64,000 bases of DNA from Bacillota bacterium (GCA_012839815.1 DUMQ01000067.1:27168-91167), one strand, 5' to 3'. Positions 1 to 10,881 are shown, numbered from the stretch's first letter. Translations and numbers: made by a program. Notes: generated by a model from the sequence alone, not told the origin.

Positions 1-337
1 GATTGGTCAAAATGGCCGCGATGTCGCCCGGCCTCTCGATGGCCGGCCCGGATGTCGTCTTTATATCAACCCCGAGTTCATTGGCGATGATATAAGCGAG
101 CGTTGTTTTACCAAGGCCTGGCGGCCCATAGAGGAGGACATGGTCGAGCGATTCCTTTCGTTCCTTGGCCGCCCGTATAAATATGCTGAGGTTCTCCCTA
201 ACCTTTTCTTGCCCTATATAGTCGCTAAGCCGCCGCGGGCGGAGACCGGCGTCAAGCGCGATATCCTCCTCTTGCGCTTCATTTGATATAAGCCGGTCGC
301 GAGGCTGGCTCCTGGGAACAATCCTATCGTGCGACAT
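1..337 (-). CDS. ruvB: Holliday junction branch migration ATPase RuvB (5' part only)
   Basis: N-terminal ~112 residues of RuvB; the rest lies beyond the left window edge. RuvB is the hexameric AAA+ motor that, with RuvA, drives branch migration of Holliday junctions during recombinational repair. The start is an ATG at 337 preceded by GGAGGG on the minus strand. A Walker A motif GPPGLGKTT is visible about 70-80 residues in, after the typical RuvB lead-in '[12 protein letters not shown]'. It is the last gene of ruvC-ruvA-ruvB, 34 bases downstream of ruvA. Identity is secure; completeness cannot be judged. Confidence 0.97.
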   Translation of the reverse strand, partial: MSHDRIVPRSQPRDRLISNEAQEEDIALDAGLRPRRLSDYIGQEKVRENLSIFIRAAKERKESLDHVLLYGPPGLGKTTLAYIIANELGVDIKTTSGPAIERPGDIAAILTN

Positions 338-371
338 AGAATAACCCTCCGGGTCTCCTTTGAATTTCGGT

Positions 372-1022
372 TTACCTCTTCCTGGCAATAACCTTTAACG
401 CCTCCCTTATCAGGACCTCGGCGCTCAAAACCTCATCGCCCGGCCCCCCATTTGCCCCGGCCGCCCTCCCGCCTCCTGCAAGCTCCGACTTTGCCTCGGA
501 AACGGCCCTTGCTGCCTCCGATGAGGTATATCCAAGGCCCATCAGGCCGCGAATGGCATCCCCTTCCGGCCCGCTATCGCCCACGTCGAAGATGCCCGTC
601 TCCCTCTCGGCACCGGGCCCGCGGCTCAGCTTATCCTTCAATTCGACAACAAGCCTCCGCGCAAGTTTATTCCCTACACCGGAGATACTGGTGAGGGCGG
701 AGATATCTTCGCTCAAAACAGCGGTCCGAAACGCCGAAAGAGGCATCGCCGACACGACCGCCAGCGCAACCTTGGGCCCCACACCGCTGACCGATAAAAG
801 CAGCAGGAAGAACTCCCTCTCTTCAGGGCTACCAAACCCATAAAGGCTTATGTCATCCTCCCGCACGAGCATGTGGGTATAGAGGCTGATCTCCACGCCC
901 ACCGCCGGGAGGGCCTGGCGCAGGCGAAGCGGCAAATTAATGCGAAAGCCTATGCCGCCTACATCTATAACCGCAAAGTCCGTCCCGATATAGGTCAATT
1001 TCCCGGTGATGGAGGCTATCAT
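372..1022 (-). CDS. ruvA: Holliday junction branch migration protein RuvA
   Basis: 216 residues, slightly longer than the usual ~200. RuvA binds the four-way junction as a tetramer and loads RuvB. The N-terminal OB-fold begins '[13 protein letters not shown]'. Paired helix-hairpin-helix motifs follow ('[17 protein letters not shown]' near 75-92 and '[22 protein letters not shown]' near 110-131). The C-terminal domain III contacts RuvB and ends in '[14 protein letters not shown]'. A Gly/Ala-rich linker around 180-195 is longer than usual. The start ATG overlaps the ruvC stop by four bases (ATGA), so the two are translationally coupled. Confidence 0.97.
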   Translation of the reverse strand: MIASITGKLTYIGTDFAVIDVGGIGFRINLPLRLRQALPAVGVEISLYTHMLVREDDISLYGFGSPEEREFFLLLLSVSGVGPKVALAVVSAMPLSAFRTAVLSEDISALTSISGVGNKLARRLVVELKDKLSRGPGAERETGIFDVGDSGPEGDAIRGLMGLGYTSSEAARAVSEAKSELAGGGRAAGANGGPGDEVLSAEVLIREALKVIARKR

Positions 1023-1528
1023 TTATCTATCTCCCCGGCATGCTTAATGCTAGCCCTAAATCTTACTGAATGGATGTGACACACGGCGACAGCGAGCGCG
1101 TCAGCTGCATCATCCGGCGACGGTATCTCAGTCAAACCCAGCAAAAGCTTGATCATGCGCTGCATCTGGGCTTTATCCGCCCGGCCGTATCCGGCTATAG
1201 CCTGTTTTACCTGGAGAGGGGTATACTCAAAGAGTTCAACGCGCGACCGGGCGACCGCAAGCAAGATGACCCCCCTCGCCTGCCCCACGGCGAGAGCCGT
1301 CTTTGCATTCCTGTTGAAGAAAAGCTCCTCTACGGCAACTGCATCAGGCCTGTACCGGTCGATAAGCGCCTGGACCCCGAGATATATTTCTTCGAGCCGG
1401 GCTTCGGGCTTCTCCCGGGCCGGGGTCTTGATGTATCCATAATCAACGGCTATAAGCCTGCCTGCGCTGTTGCGGACGATTCCATAACCCGTCGTGGCGG
1501 TCCCGGGATCTATGCCGATCACAAGCAC
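1019..1528 (-). CDS. ruvC: Holliday junction resolvase RuvC
   Basis: 169 residues, normal for RuvC, the dimeric endonuclease that nicks Holliday junctions symmetrically. The RNase H-like catalytic acids are visible: D7 in '[12 protein letters not shown]', E67/E68 in '[11 protein letters not shown]', and D140 and D143 in '[15 protein letters not shown]'. The start is GTG at 1528 with a GGAGATG-type ribosome site upstream. It is the first gene of ruvCAB and is divergent from the prsW-yebC side. In many Bacillota yebC and ruvCAB run the same way, so this arrangement implies a local rearrangement. Confidence 0.97.
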   Translation of the reverse strand: MLVIGIDPGTATTGYGIVRNSAGRLIAVDYGYIKTPAREKPEARLEEIYLGVQALIDRYRPDAVAVEELFFNRNAKTALAVGQARGVILLAVARSRVELFEYTPLQVKQAIAGYGRADKAQMQRMIKLLLGLTEIPSPDDAADALAVAVCHIHSVRFRASIKHAGEIDK

Positions 1529-1595
1529 CCGTACATCATCTCCGCATCCCTGCGGCCCAGTCCGGCCCAGATGGTGATACTACACCCACGGTCTT

Positions 1596-1623
1596 ATTGT
1601 ATCATTTACGAGCCGGAAATCAA
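1596..1623 (-). promoter_or_regulatory. Possible sigma-A promoter of ruvCAB
   Basis: On the minus strand TTGATT (-35) is separated by 16 bases from TACAAT (-10), about 70 bases upstream of the ruvC GTG start, in the short divergent gap facing prsW. Both hexamers deviate from consensus, so this is a moderate call by position and pattern only. Confidence 0.4.
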
Positions 1624-1684
1624 ATATCCGGATGCTGTTTCGGGCATACTTCATCAAGGAATAAAATTAAGGGGATACAGAATT

Positions 1685-2374
1685 ATGATCGAAACGAAGG
1701 TTGGCCTGATTCCGCTTCTAATCGTCTCCTTCCTGCCCGGGCTCTTCTGGGTCGGCTTCTTCTATAAAAAAGACAGGCTCGAACCCGAGCCCAAGAAGCT
1801 CATAATACGGACATTTCTATACGGCGCCCTCGCCGTATTTCCCGCGGCCATGATCGAGACGCCATTCCGCCCTCTTATCCGGCTCGGCCAGCTCAACCTC
1901 GTCTTGCTCTTACCCGTCACCATCCTCGTGGTCGGCCTTGTAGAGGAATCGTTGAAGCTCCTCGCAACCTGGATCTCGGTTTACGATTCACCGGATTTCA
2001 ACGAAGTCATGGACGGGATAATCTACTCGGTTTCCAGCGGGCTGGGATTCGCAGCCCTGGAAAATCTCCTCTATGCAGGGGCGTTTGGCGTGGCTGTCGG
2101 CCTGGTGAGGGCGGTCATAACATGCCTTGCCCACGCATCCTTTTCCGGCATAGCTGGCTACTATCTCGGGAGGGCCAGGTTCGATCATGATAGGGCGCAG
2201 TATTTTGTCATAAAGGGCCTCACCCTTGCCGTGGTCTTCCACGGCGTCTATGACTTCCTCATTTTAGGCGGAATCCTCCCCCCATCCTTCGCGGTGGTGA
2301 TGGTGGCCGGCGTATATCTCTACCTCTCTAGGAAGCTTGCTCTGGCTGAGAGTCTCTCGCCGTTTAAGAAATAA
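1685..2374 (+). CDS. prsW: PrsW-family intramembrane metalloprotease
   Basis: 229 residues from the ATG at 1685, with AAGGGG about 10 bases upstream; the open frame extends further 5' but that part is antisense to ruvC. It is a polytopic membrane protein. Conserved family features are visible: an acidic pair after a transmembrane segment ('VGLVEESLKLLA'), a histidine in 'CLAHASFSGIAGYYLG', and a C-terminal 'VVFHGVYDFLI'. In Bacillus subtilis PrsW starts cleavage of the anti-sigma factor RsiW after envelope stress. No sigma/anti-sigma pair lies nearby, so the substrate is unknown. Confidence 0.85.
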   Translation: MIETKVGLIPLLIVSFLPGLFWVGFFYKKDRLEPEPKKLIIRTFLYGALAVFPAAMIETPFRPLIRLGQLNLVLLLPVTILVVGLVEESLKLLATWISVYDSPDFNEVMDGIIYSVSSGLGFAALENLLYAGAFGVAVGLVRAVITCLAHASFSGIAGYYLGRARFDHDRAQYFVIKGLTLAVVFHGVYDFLILGGILPPSFAVVMVAGVYLYLSRKLALAESLSPFKK

Positions 2375-2458
2375 GCCTACCATTCTCCTATTCCAAATCG
2401 GCAGATCATATGATAAAATAAGCTTGTGATTCCAAAGGAAAGGGGGAATGAGGCAAAT

Positions 2459-3220
2459 ATGTCCGGCCATTCTAAATGGGCAAACATAAAGCATAGAAAG
2501 GCCAAGGCCGATGCGACGAGGGGGAAGATTTTCACGCGAGTCGCGCGGGAGATTATCGTAGCAGCCAGACAGGGTGGCGGCGACCCTCAGGCCAACTTCC
2601 GCCTCCGCATGGCTATTCAGAAGGCCCGCGATGTCAATATGCCTAATGACAGCATAGTCCGCGCCATCAAACGGGGCATAGGTGAGGGCGGCGAAGGCTC
2701 CAACTATGAAGAGCTGACATACGAGGGTTATGGTCCCGGCGGCGTCGCAGTGCTCCTCGACGTCATGACGGATAACAAGAACAGGACCGCCTCGGATATC
2801 CGGTATATCTTCTCAAAGCACGGCGGCAATCTGGGAGAAGCTGGGTGTGTCGCATGGATGTTCGAAAAACGCGGACTTATAACCATAAACCGCAGCGATA
2901 CCAGTCTCGGCGAGGACGATTTAATGAACTATGCTGTCGAGGCCGGCGCGGAGGATTTCAAGGCCGACGAGGAGACTATAGAGATAACCACGAATTATGA
3001 AGATCTGGAGAGCGTCAGAGAGTTTCTGGAATCCAAGGGCCTCAAGCTGGCCTCAGCGGAGATTACAATGATCCCCAAGACAACCGTCCCTGTTTCGGGC
3101 AAGGAGGCCCGCCAGGTCCTGGAACTCATTGAATCGCTTGAGGACCACGACGACGTCCAGCAAGTTTATGCGAATTTTGACATCTCCGAGGAGCTTATGG
3201 AGCAGCTCGCTGAGGCTTGA
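2459..3220 (+). CDS. yebC: YebC/PmpR-family protein (translation or transcription factor)
   Basis: 253 residues starting at the family-typical 'MSGHSKWANIKHRK' at 2459; an in-frame ATG further upstream is rejected because it would add a tail not found in the family. YebC homologues have been described as DNA-binding regulators and, more recently, as factors that help ribosomes at difficult (proline-rich) stretches. Three-domain features appear: the basic N-terminus, 'NMPNDSIVRAIKRG' near 60-75, and 'YEGYGPGGVAVLLDVMTDNKNRT' in the middle. It is followed by an intrinsic terminator. In many genomes yebC sits directly upstream of ruvC; here it lies beside it in the opposite orientation. Confidence 0.95.
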   Translation: MSGHSKWANIKHRKAKADATRGKIFTRVAREIIVAARQGGGDPQANFRLRMAIQKARDVNMPNDSIVRAIKRGIGEGGEGSNYEELTYEGYGPGGVAVLLDVMTDNKNRTASDIRYIFSKHGGNLGEAGCVAWMFEKRGLITINRSDTSLGEDDLMNYAVEAGAEDFKADEETIEITTNYEDLESVREFLESKGLKLASAEITMIPKTTVPVSGKEARQVLELIESLEDHDDVQQVYANFDISEELMEQLAEA

Positions 3221-3259
3221 CGCCGGGATTGATGCCGGAGAGGCCGGGATGAAGATAAA

Positions 3260-3297
3260 AAGGGACATGGCACTCATGCCATGTCCTTATTTCTTTC
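3260..3297 (+). terminator. Rho-independent terminator after yebC
   Basis: A perfect 10-bp stem, GGACATGGCA / TGCCATGTCC, with a 4-base loop CTCA, followed by TTATTTCTTT. It lies 40 bases past the yebC stop. Confidence 0.85.
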
Positions 3298-3414
3298 CGG
3301 CATATTTCTCTCAAACCTGCACAAGATAAAGATACTATCCGTTTTGGCCTTGTTCGAATCCATAGCCTGGGCTCAATAACAATAATTGTAAACCCGGCAT
3401 CCTGAGGAGTGAAG

Positions 3415-3996
3415 ATGGTGCTCAAGAAGGGCGGTGTGCTCATTCTATTTGGTCTGGTGCTCTTTATCGCCAGCTTTGTCTCTACATTTATAAGATTCGG
3501 TTACAACGAACACCAATATACACCGGGGCGAAAGCCGATATCCCTGTCCCGTTCGTCTGAAGAATATGGGGCTATGGTTTCCAAGATAAGCTCTGGCACG
3601 AGGATCGTGACAAGAATCCTCTACGAGTGCGGGCACGAGGAGACATCCGCTCGGGAAGCGCCGCCGGAGATGGTCGGCCTGACAAAGGATGAGCTGGAAA
3701 AGGAATGCGGGGATTGGGAGATCATCTCGTTCGACCCGGATAGCGTGGTCATGTTCCAGCGCCGGCCCGGGATGGCACCGCAGTGTCTGAAATCGATGTT
3801 TGTAGGCGTAAGAGACGGCTTTGTTACCGTATTCTACGGCACCCCCGAAAGGCCGTGCCGGGTGAAGAGCATCACCAGGATCCTCGCGCGGAGGCTCCCC
3901 GCGAAGGAAGTAAAGGACCTCATGGCAGGGATCCCTGTTGACTCGGAATCAAAACTCCTCGGGATTCTCGAAGGCCTGTCGGGCCTCCAGAATTAA
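3415..3996 (+). CDS. Membrane-anchored protein with BofC C-terminal-like domain
   Basis: 193 residues from ATG 3415, with GAGGAG five bases upstream; a GTG six bases earlier overlaps that ribosome site and is less likely. One N-terminal membrane segment (about residues 7-26) is followed by an extracytoplasmic part. The C-terminal half has the pattern of the BofC_C domain: 'MFVGVRDGFVTVFYGTP' followed by '...MAGIPVDSESKLLGILEGL'. BofC in Bacillus is a forespore-secreted protein that restrains the SpoIVB protease signalling to sigma-K. The domain match is recalled, not searched, so a sporulation-checkpoint role is inference. Confidence 0.6.
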   Translation: MVLKKGGVLILFGLVLFIASFVSTFIRFGYNEHQYTPGRKPISLSRSSEEYGAMVSKISSGTRIVTRILYECGHEETSAREAPPEMVGLTKDELEKECGDWEIISFDPDSVVMFQRRPGMAPQCLKSMFVGVRDGFVTVFYGTPERPCRVKSITRILARRLPAKEVKDLMAGIPVDSESKLLGILEGLSGLQN

Positions 3997-4035
3997 GTCA
4001 GATGACATTGACATTAAAAATTTGGATTATCCTAC

Positions 4036-4065
4036 TTGACAACTGAAAAACCCTTCATGTAATAT
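4036..4065 (+). promoter_or_regulatory. Sigma-A promoter of groES-groEL
   Basis: TTGACA at 4036-4041, an 18-base spacer and TAATAT at 4060-4065. It sits immediately upstream of the CIRCE operator, as expected for an HrcA-repressed heat-shock operon. Confidence 0.75.
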
Positions 4066-4077
4066 GTGATTAGATTG

Positions 4078-4104
4078 TTAGCACTCTCCCCCGGTGAGTG
4101 CTAA
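4078..4104 (+). promoter_or_regulatory. CIRCE operator (HrcA binding site)
   Basis: A perfect inverted repeat, TTAGCACTC - 9 bases - GAGTGCTAA, identical to the classical CIRCE element. It lies between the promoter and groES, so HrcA repression of the chaperonin operon is expected. hrcA itself is not in the window. Confidence 0.97.
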
Positions 4105-4131
4105 ACCCAGGTGCAAAGGAGGTACGATGAA

Positions 4132-4413
4132 ATGATAAAACCGTTAGAGGACAGGGTCGTTGTAAAGGCAAGCACGCAAGAGGAAAGAACCAAAGGCGGT
4201 ATCGTGCTGCCTGACACAGCCAAGGAGCGTCCCCAGGAGGGTGAGGTGATAGCCGTCGGGCCAGGCAAGCTTCTCGAAAACGGCCAGAGGGCTCCTATGG
4301 ATGTGAAACCCGGAGATAAGGTAATCTACGCCAAATATGGCGGCACTGAGATCAAGATCGACGGCGAGGAGTACCTGATCCTGAGGCAAAGCGATATCCT
4401 TGCCATAAAGTAA
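4132..4413 (+). CDS. groES: Co-chaperonin GroES
   Basis: 93 residues from ATG 4132, chosen because AAAGGAGGT lies nine bases upstream and the protein then begins in the family-typical way, '[12 protein letters not shown]'. GroES caps the GroEL ring during ATP-driven folding. The mobile-loop region '[16 protein letters not shown]' (about 17-32) and the roof and barrel motifs ('GEVIAVGPG', '[15 protein letters not shown]') are intact. First gene of the CIRCE-controlled operon; groEL follows after 108 bases. Confidence 0.98.
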   Translation: MIKPLEDRVVVKASTQEERTKGGIVLPDTAKERPQEGEVIAVGPGKLLENGQRAPMDVKPGDKVIYAKYGGTEIKIDGEEYLILRQSDILAIK

Positions 4414-4518
4414 AACCAAGCTCTCCATAAATATAAAAGCAGGCTTTCAACGGGATCTACATTCAACCTGTGACCGATAACGGGCTTTAATTATAACGTA
4501 GTGTGAGGAGGTACATAA

Positions 4519-6147
<1,629 letters not shown>

Positions 6148-6196
6148 AAGGCACGGCCCACTCGAATCAAAACCATTGAAACTTGAAAGTATAAGG

Positions 6197-6236
6197 AAAG
6201 GCGCGGGATTATCTTTCCCCGCGCCTTTCTTTCGTT
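6197..6236 (+). terminator. Rho-independent terminator after groEL
   Basis: An 11-bp stem, AAAGGCGCGGG / CCCGCGCCTTT, with a 10-base loop and a following CTTTCGTTT tract, 50 bases after the groEL stop. Confidence 0.85.
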
Positions 6237-6308
6237 TGCCCCCTGCACTCCGCAGCCGCACCAAACAGGGCCGGCGCTGGCAGACCACTGCCGGGAGCAG
6301 GCTGCTCG

Positions 6309-7082
6309 CTACTTTCCGGAGGCCTGACCGTTGTTATTATTCCGCGAGCCCTCGATGCCGAAGTAAACCTGGGGCACTTCTCCCATTATCATTACCTCGG
6401 TTATGGGAACCTGGCTCCTCACCTCTATATCCGAGCTTACCAGCGGGACCACGATCTTGACGTGGGCGATCACGTCGAGATATATCCGGTGCCTGATCTG
6501 ATTGATCCCGGCCTGTTCAAATTTGCTGCTTATCTCCGTCCGCACCGTTCCCATCGGCACCACGCTGATGCAAATCCTGGGCCCTACATTTGCCAGTATC
6601 TGGCTGCCAAACGCCTGGCCGAGGGGAATCCAGATCTCCGTCTCTGTCACCTTCTTGAGCGTATCCTGCACCGCCATTGCCACGTCGGACGTAAGGCGGC
6701 TTATCTCCCCCGTATTGGGCTGCACCAGTACCACGCGGCCGCGGCTGTCCGGCCTCAGGGCATAAAGGTCCTCCCACTTTATGGTGCCAACCACCTTACG
6801 GCTGACGGCCTCATTTATGGCCTCAGTGGCTATGACCCGCGCCTTGGCCTCGGCTATCTGCTGCAGGGTAGGCTTCAGGCGCCGGTCAATGACGACAAAG
6901 ATCAAAAACCCCAGTAAAAGCGCAAGGAAGGCTCCGGCAATCAGCCTTCGCCTCCTTATCCATGTTCTCCTTATCAATCTGAAGGTCCTCGTATAACCCC
7001 AGTATGGTACCGGGGCCCGCCGCCTCCGTCGCCCAAACCACGCCACGCCAAACACCCCCGGCCACGAGACCGCTAGAGGCAA
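6309..7082 (-). CDS. yunB: Sporulation protein YunB
   Basis: Up to 257 residues. A basic N-terminus and one membrane segment (about 47-66, 'LIAGAFLALLLGFLIFVVI') lead into an extracytoplasmic domain with the YunB pattern: 'INEAVSRKVV', 'DLYALRPDSRGRVVLVQPNTGEISRL' (near 99-125) and 'VPLVSSDIEVRSQVPITEVMIMG'. YunB is expressed in the mother cell in Bacillus subtilis and contributes to spore formation; its biochemistry is unknown. The annotated start is TTG without a clear ribosome site, and a GTG about 10 codons later is an alternative. It is convergent with groEL. Confidence 0.85.
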   Translation of the reverse strand: MPLAVSWPGVFGVAWFGRRRRRAPVPYWGYTRTFRLIRRTWIRRRRLIAGAFLALLLGFLIFVVIDRRLKPTLQQIAEAKARVIATEAINEAVSRKVVGTIKWEDLYALRPDSRGRVVLVQPNTGEISRLTSDVAMAVQDTLKKVTETEIWIPLGQAFGSQILANVGPRICISVVPMGTVRTEISSKFEQAGINQIRHRIYLDVIAHVKIVVPLVSSDIEVRSQVPITEVMIMGEVPQVYFGIEGSRNNNNGQASGK

Positions 7083-7180
7083 GCCGGGAATTGACCCACG
7101 GATGGCGTCCGATTCCCGTGCATTAAATTCTATGCGAAAGGCCCGGGGATTTATACGCTTGGGCGCTGCCTCTCCCCGCC

Positions 7181-8401
7181 TTAGGCCAGGCGGATGACGG
7201 CAAACCTCCTCTTCCCGACCCTCACGAGCATGTCGTCCCTCAGCTCCACCGTCGCCGCCGGGTCCAGGATCCTCTCGCTCCCTATTCGCACCGCGCCCTG
7301 CTCGATGAGCCTCTTGCCCTCGCTGCTGCTCTTCGCAAGCCCTGCCAGGGCCAAAAGCTTTGGCGCCCAGATCCTCCCCTCCGAGAGTTCACCCCTGTCG
7401 ATCGAGACCTCGGGCACGTCGTCGGGCACGTCGCCGCTCTTGAAAATAAGGTCAAATTCCTCTTCAGCCTCCTGCGCCGCCCCGGGCCCGTGGTAGAGTG
7501 CTACGATCTCCCGCGCAAGCCTCCGCTTGGCGTCCCGCGGGTGCAGCCTGCCTGCCTTGAGGTCATCCTCGATCCTCCTCACCTCATCCTCCGGCAGATT
7601 CGTTGCGAGATCGTAATACATGATCATGAGTTCATCCGGTATGGACATCGTCTTCCCGTACATCTCAGCAGGCGGGTCGTTTACCCCGATATAGTTACCC
7701 AGGCTCTTGCTCATCTTCTTCTCACCGTCGATGCCAGTCAATATGGGCATGAGCACCGCGACCTGGGGGTCCTGCCCGTACTCTCGCTGGAGCATCCTTC
7801 CCATCAGGATGTTGAACTTTTGATCCGTCCCGCCGAGCTCCACGTCGGAATGAAGGGCGACGGAATCATAGCCCTGCATAAATGGGTAAAAGAATTCATG
7901 TATATATATGGGCCTTCCCTCATCGAACCTCTGGGCGAACTCCTCACGCTCCAACATTCTCGCCACGGTGTACTTCGACGCGAGAATGATCACATCTTCA
8001 AATCTCAAAGGGGCGAGCCATGAGCTGTTAAAGACCACTCTGGTCTTGCCGGGGTCAAGGATCTTGAACGCCTGCTCCTGGTAAGTCCTGGCGTTGGCGA
8101 GAACCTCGGCCTCGGAAAGCTGTTTCCGTGTTTCTGATTTCCCCGTCGGGTCGCCGATCCTTCCGGTAAAATCCCCAACCACGAGCGTGACCTCGTGTCC
8201 CAGGTCCTGAAATTCCTTCAGCTTACGCAATGCGACGGCGTGGCCAAGGTGGATATCCGGTGCCGATGGGTCAAGCCCGAGTTTTATACGGAGCGGCCGG
8301 TTCTCCGACCGCGCCTTCTCGAATTTATCCAGCAGGTCCTCCTCCGAGACGATCTCCGCCGTCTTCCTCTTGATTATCTCCAGCTGCCTCTCGGGTTCCA
8401 T
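7181..8401 (-). CDS. tyrS: Tyrosyl-tRNA synthetase
   Basis: 406 residues from the ATG at 8401; the frame is open upstream but the extra residues are repeat-coded and lack family similarity. It charges tRNA-Tyr. Class I signatures are present: HLGH at 51-54 (HIGH motif) and 'KKMSKSLGN' (KMSKS). A C-terminal S4 RNA-binding domain is visible ('[26 protein letters not shown]'). The layout resembles the TyrZ-type bacterial enzyme. The leader (8402-8500) carries GATACGATA-type repeats and no recognisable T-box, which is notable because many Bacillota regulate tyrS that way. Confidence 0.96.
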   Translation of the reverse strand: MEPERQLEIIKRKTAEIVSEEDLLDKFEKARSENRPLRIKLGLDPSAPDIHLGHAVALRKLKEFQDLGHEVTLVVGDFTGRIGDPTGKSETRKQLSEAEVLANARTYQEQAFKILDPGKTRVVFNSSWLAPLRFEDVIILASKYTVARMLEREEFAQRFDEGRPIYIHEFFYPFMQGYDSVALHSDVELGGTDQKFNILMGRMLQREYGQDPQVAVLMPILTGIDGEKKMSKSLGNYIGVNDPPAEMYGKTMSIPDELMIMYYDLATNLPEDEVRRIEDDLKAGRLHPRDAKRRLAREIVALYHGPGAAQEAEEEFDLIFKSGDVPDDVPEVSIDRGELSEGRIWAPKLLALAGLAKSSSEGKRLIEQGAVRIGSERILDPAATVELRDDMLVRVGKRRFAVIRLA

Positions 8402-8497
8402 AGCCAGCCCATGCTCCTTCCGCTGCATATCGTACCATGCGTATCGTATCATGCCTCTCGTCATATCTTTCTTCCCGTCATACCTTTCTATGGAAGT

Positions 8498-8526
8498 ATC
8501 GTATCAAACACAGGGACAAGTGTCAA
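8498..8526 (-). promoter_or_regulatory. Probable sigma-A promoter of tyrS
   Basis: On the minus strand TTGACA (8521-8526), a 17-base spacer and TACGAT (8498-8503). The -35 hexamer is a perfect match and occupies the same six base pairs as the weak -35 of the divergent promoter for the penicillin-binding protein gene. Confidence 0.6.
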
Positions 8527-8549
8527 TGTTTGAGGCTATATGATATAAT
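8521..8549 (+). promoter_or_regulatory. Probable promoter of the penicillin-binding protein gene
   Basis: A perfect TATAAT at 8544-8549 is preceded by TGTCAA at 8521-8526 with a 17-base spacer. The -35 match is poor, but it overlaps the complementary -35 of the tyrS promoter on the other strand. Confidence 0.5.
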
Positions 8550-8610
8550 AGGCCTTGGATAGGCCCTCGCAACCTGGAATGGGGTATCGGAACGAAAGGA
8601 GCATTGAACC

Positions 8611-10881
8611 ATGAAACGGCTGCCGACCAGGAGCCAGGATGGAAGCATCCTCATAGGTTTGGCCATTTTTATCGTGCTCCTCATGTGCGTTGCCACTGGT
8701 GGAGTGATAGGAATTCTGGCGGGCGCCTTGAAGAACATGCCAAGCCTCGAGGATATAGAATACAGGCCAAGCCAGACGACAGAGGTCTTTGATGCAAACG
8801 GCAAGCTCATCACCCAGTTCTATGTGGAGAATAGGGTGTGGGTTCCTTTATCCCAGATCCCCAAGGACCTTCAACACGCAATCATAGCTGTGGAGGATTC
8901 TCATTTTTACGAGCATCATGGGATCGACGTGATGGCCATAGCCCGGGCGCTCCTCGCCGATCTGAGAAGCGCTCGAAAAGTTCAGGGTGGCAGCACCATA
9001 ACCCAGCAGCTTGCCAAGAATGCATTCCTCACGCATGAAAAGACCTTCACCCGAAAAATTCAAGAGGCGTTGTATGCAATACAGCTTGAACGGCGCTATA
9101 CCAAGGACCAGATCCTCGAGCTCTACCTGAACGAGATATACTTCGGGCACGGGGCCTACGGCGTTCAGGCTGCCGCCCAGATATATTTCGGAAAGGATGT
9201 CAGAGATCTCACCCTCGCCGAATCGGCCATGCTCGCGGGCATACCCAGGGGGCCCTCATATTATTCCCCATATGAAAATCTGGAGGCCGCGAAGAACCGC
9301 AGGGCCACGGTGCTCGCCAGGATGGCGCTGCTGGGGTACATAACAAAGGATCAAGAAAAACGCGCTAACGAAGCGCCCATAGTCCTTGCAGGGCTCAAGC
9401 CCAAGAAGCATATCGGGCGGTATTTTGCGGATTACGTGCTCCAGCAGCTTCTGGCGCGCTATGGCCAGGATACAGTCTACAAGGGAGGCCTTAGGGTCTA
9501 CACCACACTCGATCTGAGGCTGCAAAGCATCGCCGAGAAGGCGCTGGCGCAGAACCTGCCCAGGGGTAAGGTGGATTCCAGGGGCCTGACGCAACCCCAG
9601 GGCGCGCTTGTAGCCCTTGACCCGCAAACAGGCTATATAAAGGCGATGGTCGGCGGGCGCGGCGAGGATGAATTCAACCGGGCGGTTCAATCATACCGCC
9701 AACCGGGCTCGGCCTTTAAGCCGTTCGTCTATACGGCTGCGATCGATAACGGCTACACGCCGGCCACGACCATCGACGATTCGCCAGCGGAATTCGTCAT
9801 GACGGGCGATAAACGCTGGGCCCCGCGCAATTACGACAATAAATTCCATGGCCTCGTTACCCTGCGCCAGGCCCTGGAGGAGTCCATCAACGTGGCATCG
9901 GTCAAGCTCCTCGATGAAGTCGGCATCGATACGGCGGTCCGGTATGCCAAACTCATGGGGATAACATCCCTTGTTGAAACGGGCCGCATAAACGACCGTA
10001 ATCTCTCTCTGGTTCTAGGCGGGCTCACGAGAGGCGTAACGCCGCTGGAGATGGCTGCCGCATACGCCGTGCTGGCCAACCAGGGGATAAAGGTTACCCC
10101 CATGGCGATCATCCGCGTCGAGGATGCAAATGGCAACGTCCTCGAGCGCAACATCCCCCGGAAGGAGATCGTCCTGGGCGAGGCGACGTGCTACGTAGTA
10201 ACGGATATGCTAAGGGGGGTTATAGAGCGAGGGACGGGAAAAGCAGCTAATGTCGGGGTGCCTGCCGCAGGCAAGACGGGCACCACAAGCGACAATACGA
10301 ATGCGTGGTTTGTAGGCTTCACACCCGACCTCGTAGCCGCGGTGTGGATCGGTAACGACATCCAGGCAAAGCCCCTTATATATGGCGGGGTCAGGATAGG
10401 TAGCGCAAAGGCCGCCCAGATATGGGGCGTGTTTATCAGGGAGGCGCTCCAAAAAGGCATAATCCAACCTCGCGAGTTCCCCGTCCCCAGTGGGGTTGTG
10501 CTGGGTGTGAAGATATGCAAGGAATCGGGGCTCCTGGCGACGCCCGCCTGCCCTGCGACCCGCACGGAGGTGTTCGTCAAGGGCACGGAGCCGACCGAAT
10601 ACTGCAAGCTCCACGGCAGCTTCATACACGCCAAAGTTTGCCGGGACTCGGGGAAGCTTGCGACCCCCGACTGCCCGCCGGAGAGCGTCGAAACAAGAAC
10701 ATATCTTAAGGATTCCAAGCTCGAGGTCGCTCCCGACGGCACAGTAATCCTGAATAACAGGCTCCCGGAGGATTATTGCGACGTGCACGGGTCGTCGGCG
10801 CCCACGCAAAGCGACACCACGGTGACGCCGTCGCCGCCCTCACCAGCCTCTCCGAACCTGAATCCGGCGACGCCGGAGTGA
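8611..10881 (+). CDS. Class A penicillin-binding protein (PBP1A-type transglycosylase/transpeptidase)
   Basis: 756 residues. A short cytoplasmic tail and membrane anchor (about 10-35) are followed by a GT51 glycosyltransferase domain ('IIAVEDSHFYEHHGID' near 91-106, 'GGSTITQQLAKN'). The transpeptidase domain has SxxK in 'QPGSAFKPFVY', SxN in 'ESINVAS' and KTG in 'AAGKTGTTSDN'. The enzyme polymerises and crosslinks peptidoglycan outside the membrane. The C-terminal ~120 residues hold two repeats with the pattern C..SG.LAT..CP...YC..HG, a cysteine-bearing module often appended to Bacillota PBP1A proteins, then a Pro/Thr/Ser tail. Start ATG 8611 with AAAGGAGC. The 3' end overlaps convergent mutS2 by 109 bases. 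Confidence 0.95.
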   Translation: MKRLPTRSQDGSILIGLAIFIVLLMCVATGGVIGILAGALKNMPSLEDIEYRPSQTTEVFDANGKLITQFYVENRVWVPLSQIPKDLQHAIIAVEDSHFYEHHGIDVMAIARALLADLRSARKVQGGSTITQQLAKNAFLTHEKTFTRKIQEALYAIQLERRYTKDQILELYLNEIYFGHGAYGVQAAAQIYFGKDVRDLTLAESAMLAGIPRGPSYYSPYENLEAAKNRRATVLARMALLGYITKDQEKRANEAPIVLAGLKPKKHIGRYFADYVLQQLLARYGQDTVYKGGLRVYTTLDLRLQSIAEKALAQNLPRGKVDSRGLTQPQGALVALDPQTGYIKAMVGGRGEDEFNRAVQSYRQPGSAFKPFVYTAAIDNGYTPATTIDDSPAEFVMTGDKRWAPRNYDNKFHGLVTLRQALEESINVASVKLLDEVGIDTAVRYAKLMGITSLVETGRINDRNLSLVLGGLTRGVTPLEMAAAYAVLANQGIKVTPMAIIRVEDANGNVLERNIPRKEIVLGEATCYVVTDMLRGVIERGTGKAANVGVPAAGKTGTTSDNTNAWFVGFTPDLVAAVWIGNDIQAKPLIYGGVRIGSAKAAQIWGVFIREALQKGIIQPREFPVPSGVVLGVKICKESGLLATPACPATRTEVFVKGTEPTEYCKLHGSFIHAKVCRDSGKLATPDCPPESVETRTYLKDSKLEVAPDGTVILNNRLPEDYCDVHGSSAPTQSDTTVTPSPPSPASPNLNPATPE

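Noticed and set aside
1070-1684. N-terminal extension of the prsW frame
   Set aside because: Antisense to ruvC and lacks membrane or family features; the real start is ATG 1685 with its own ribosome site.
8402-8500. T-box leader for tyrS
   Set aside because: No specifier loop, T-box sequence or antiterminator could be found; the leader is short and carries only GATACGATA-type repeats.
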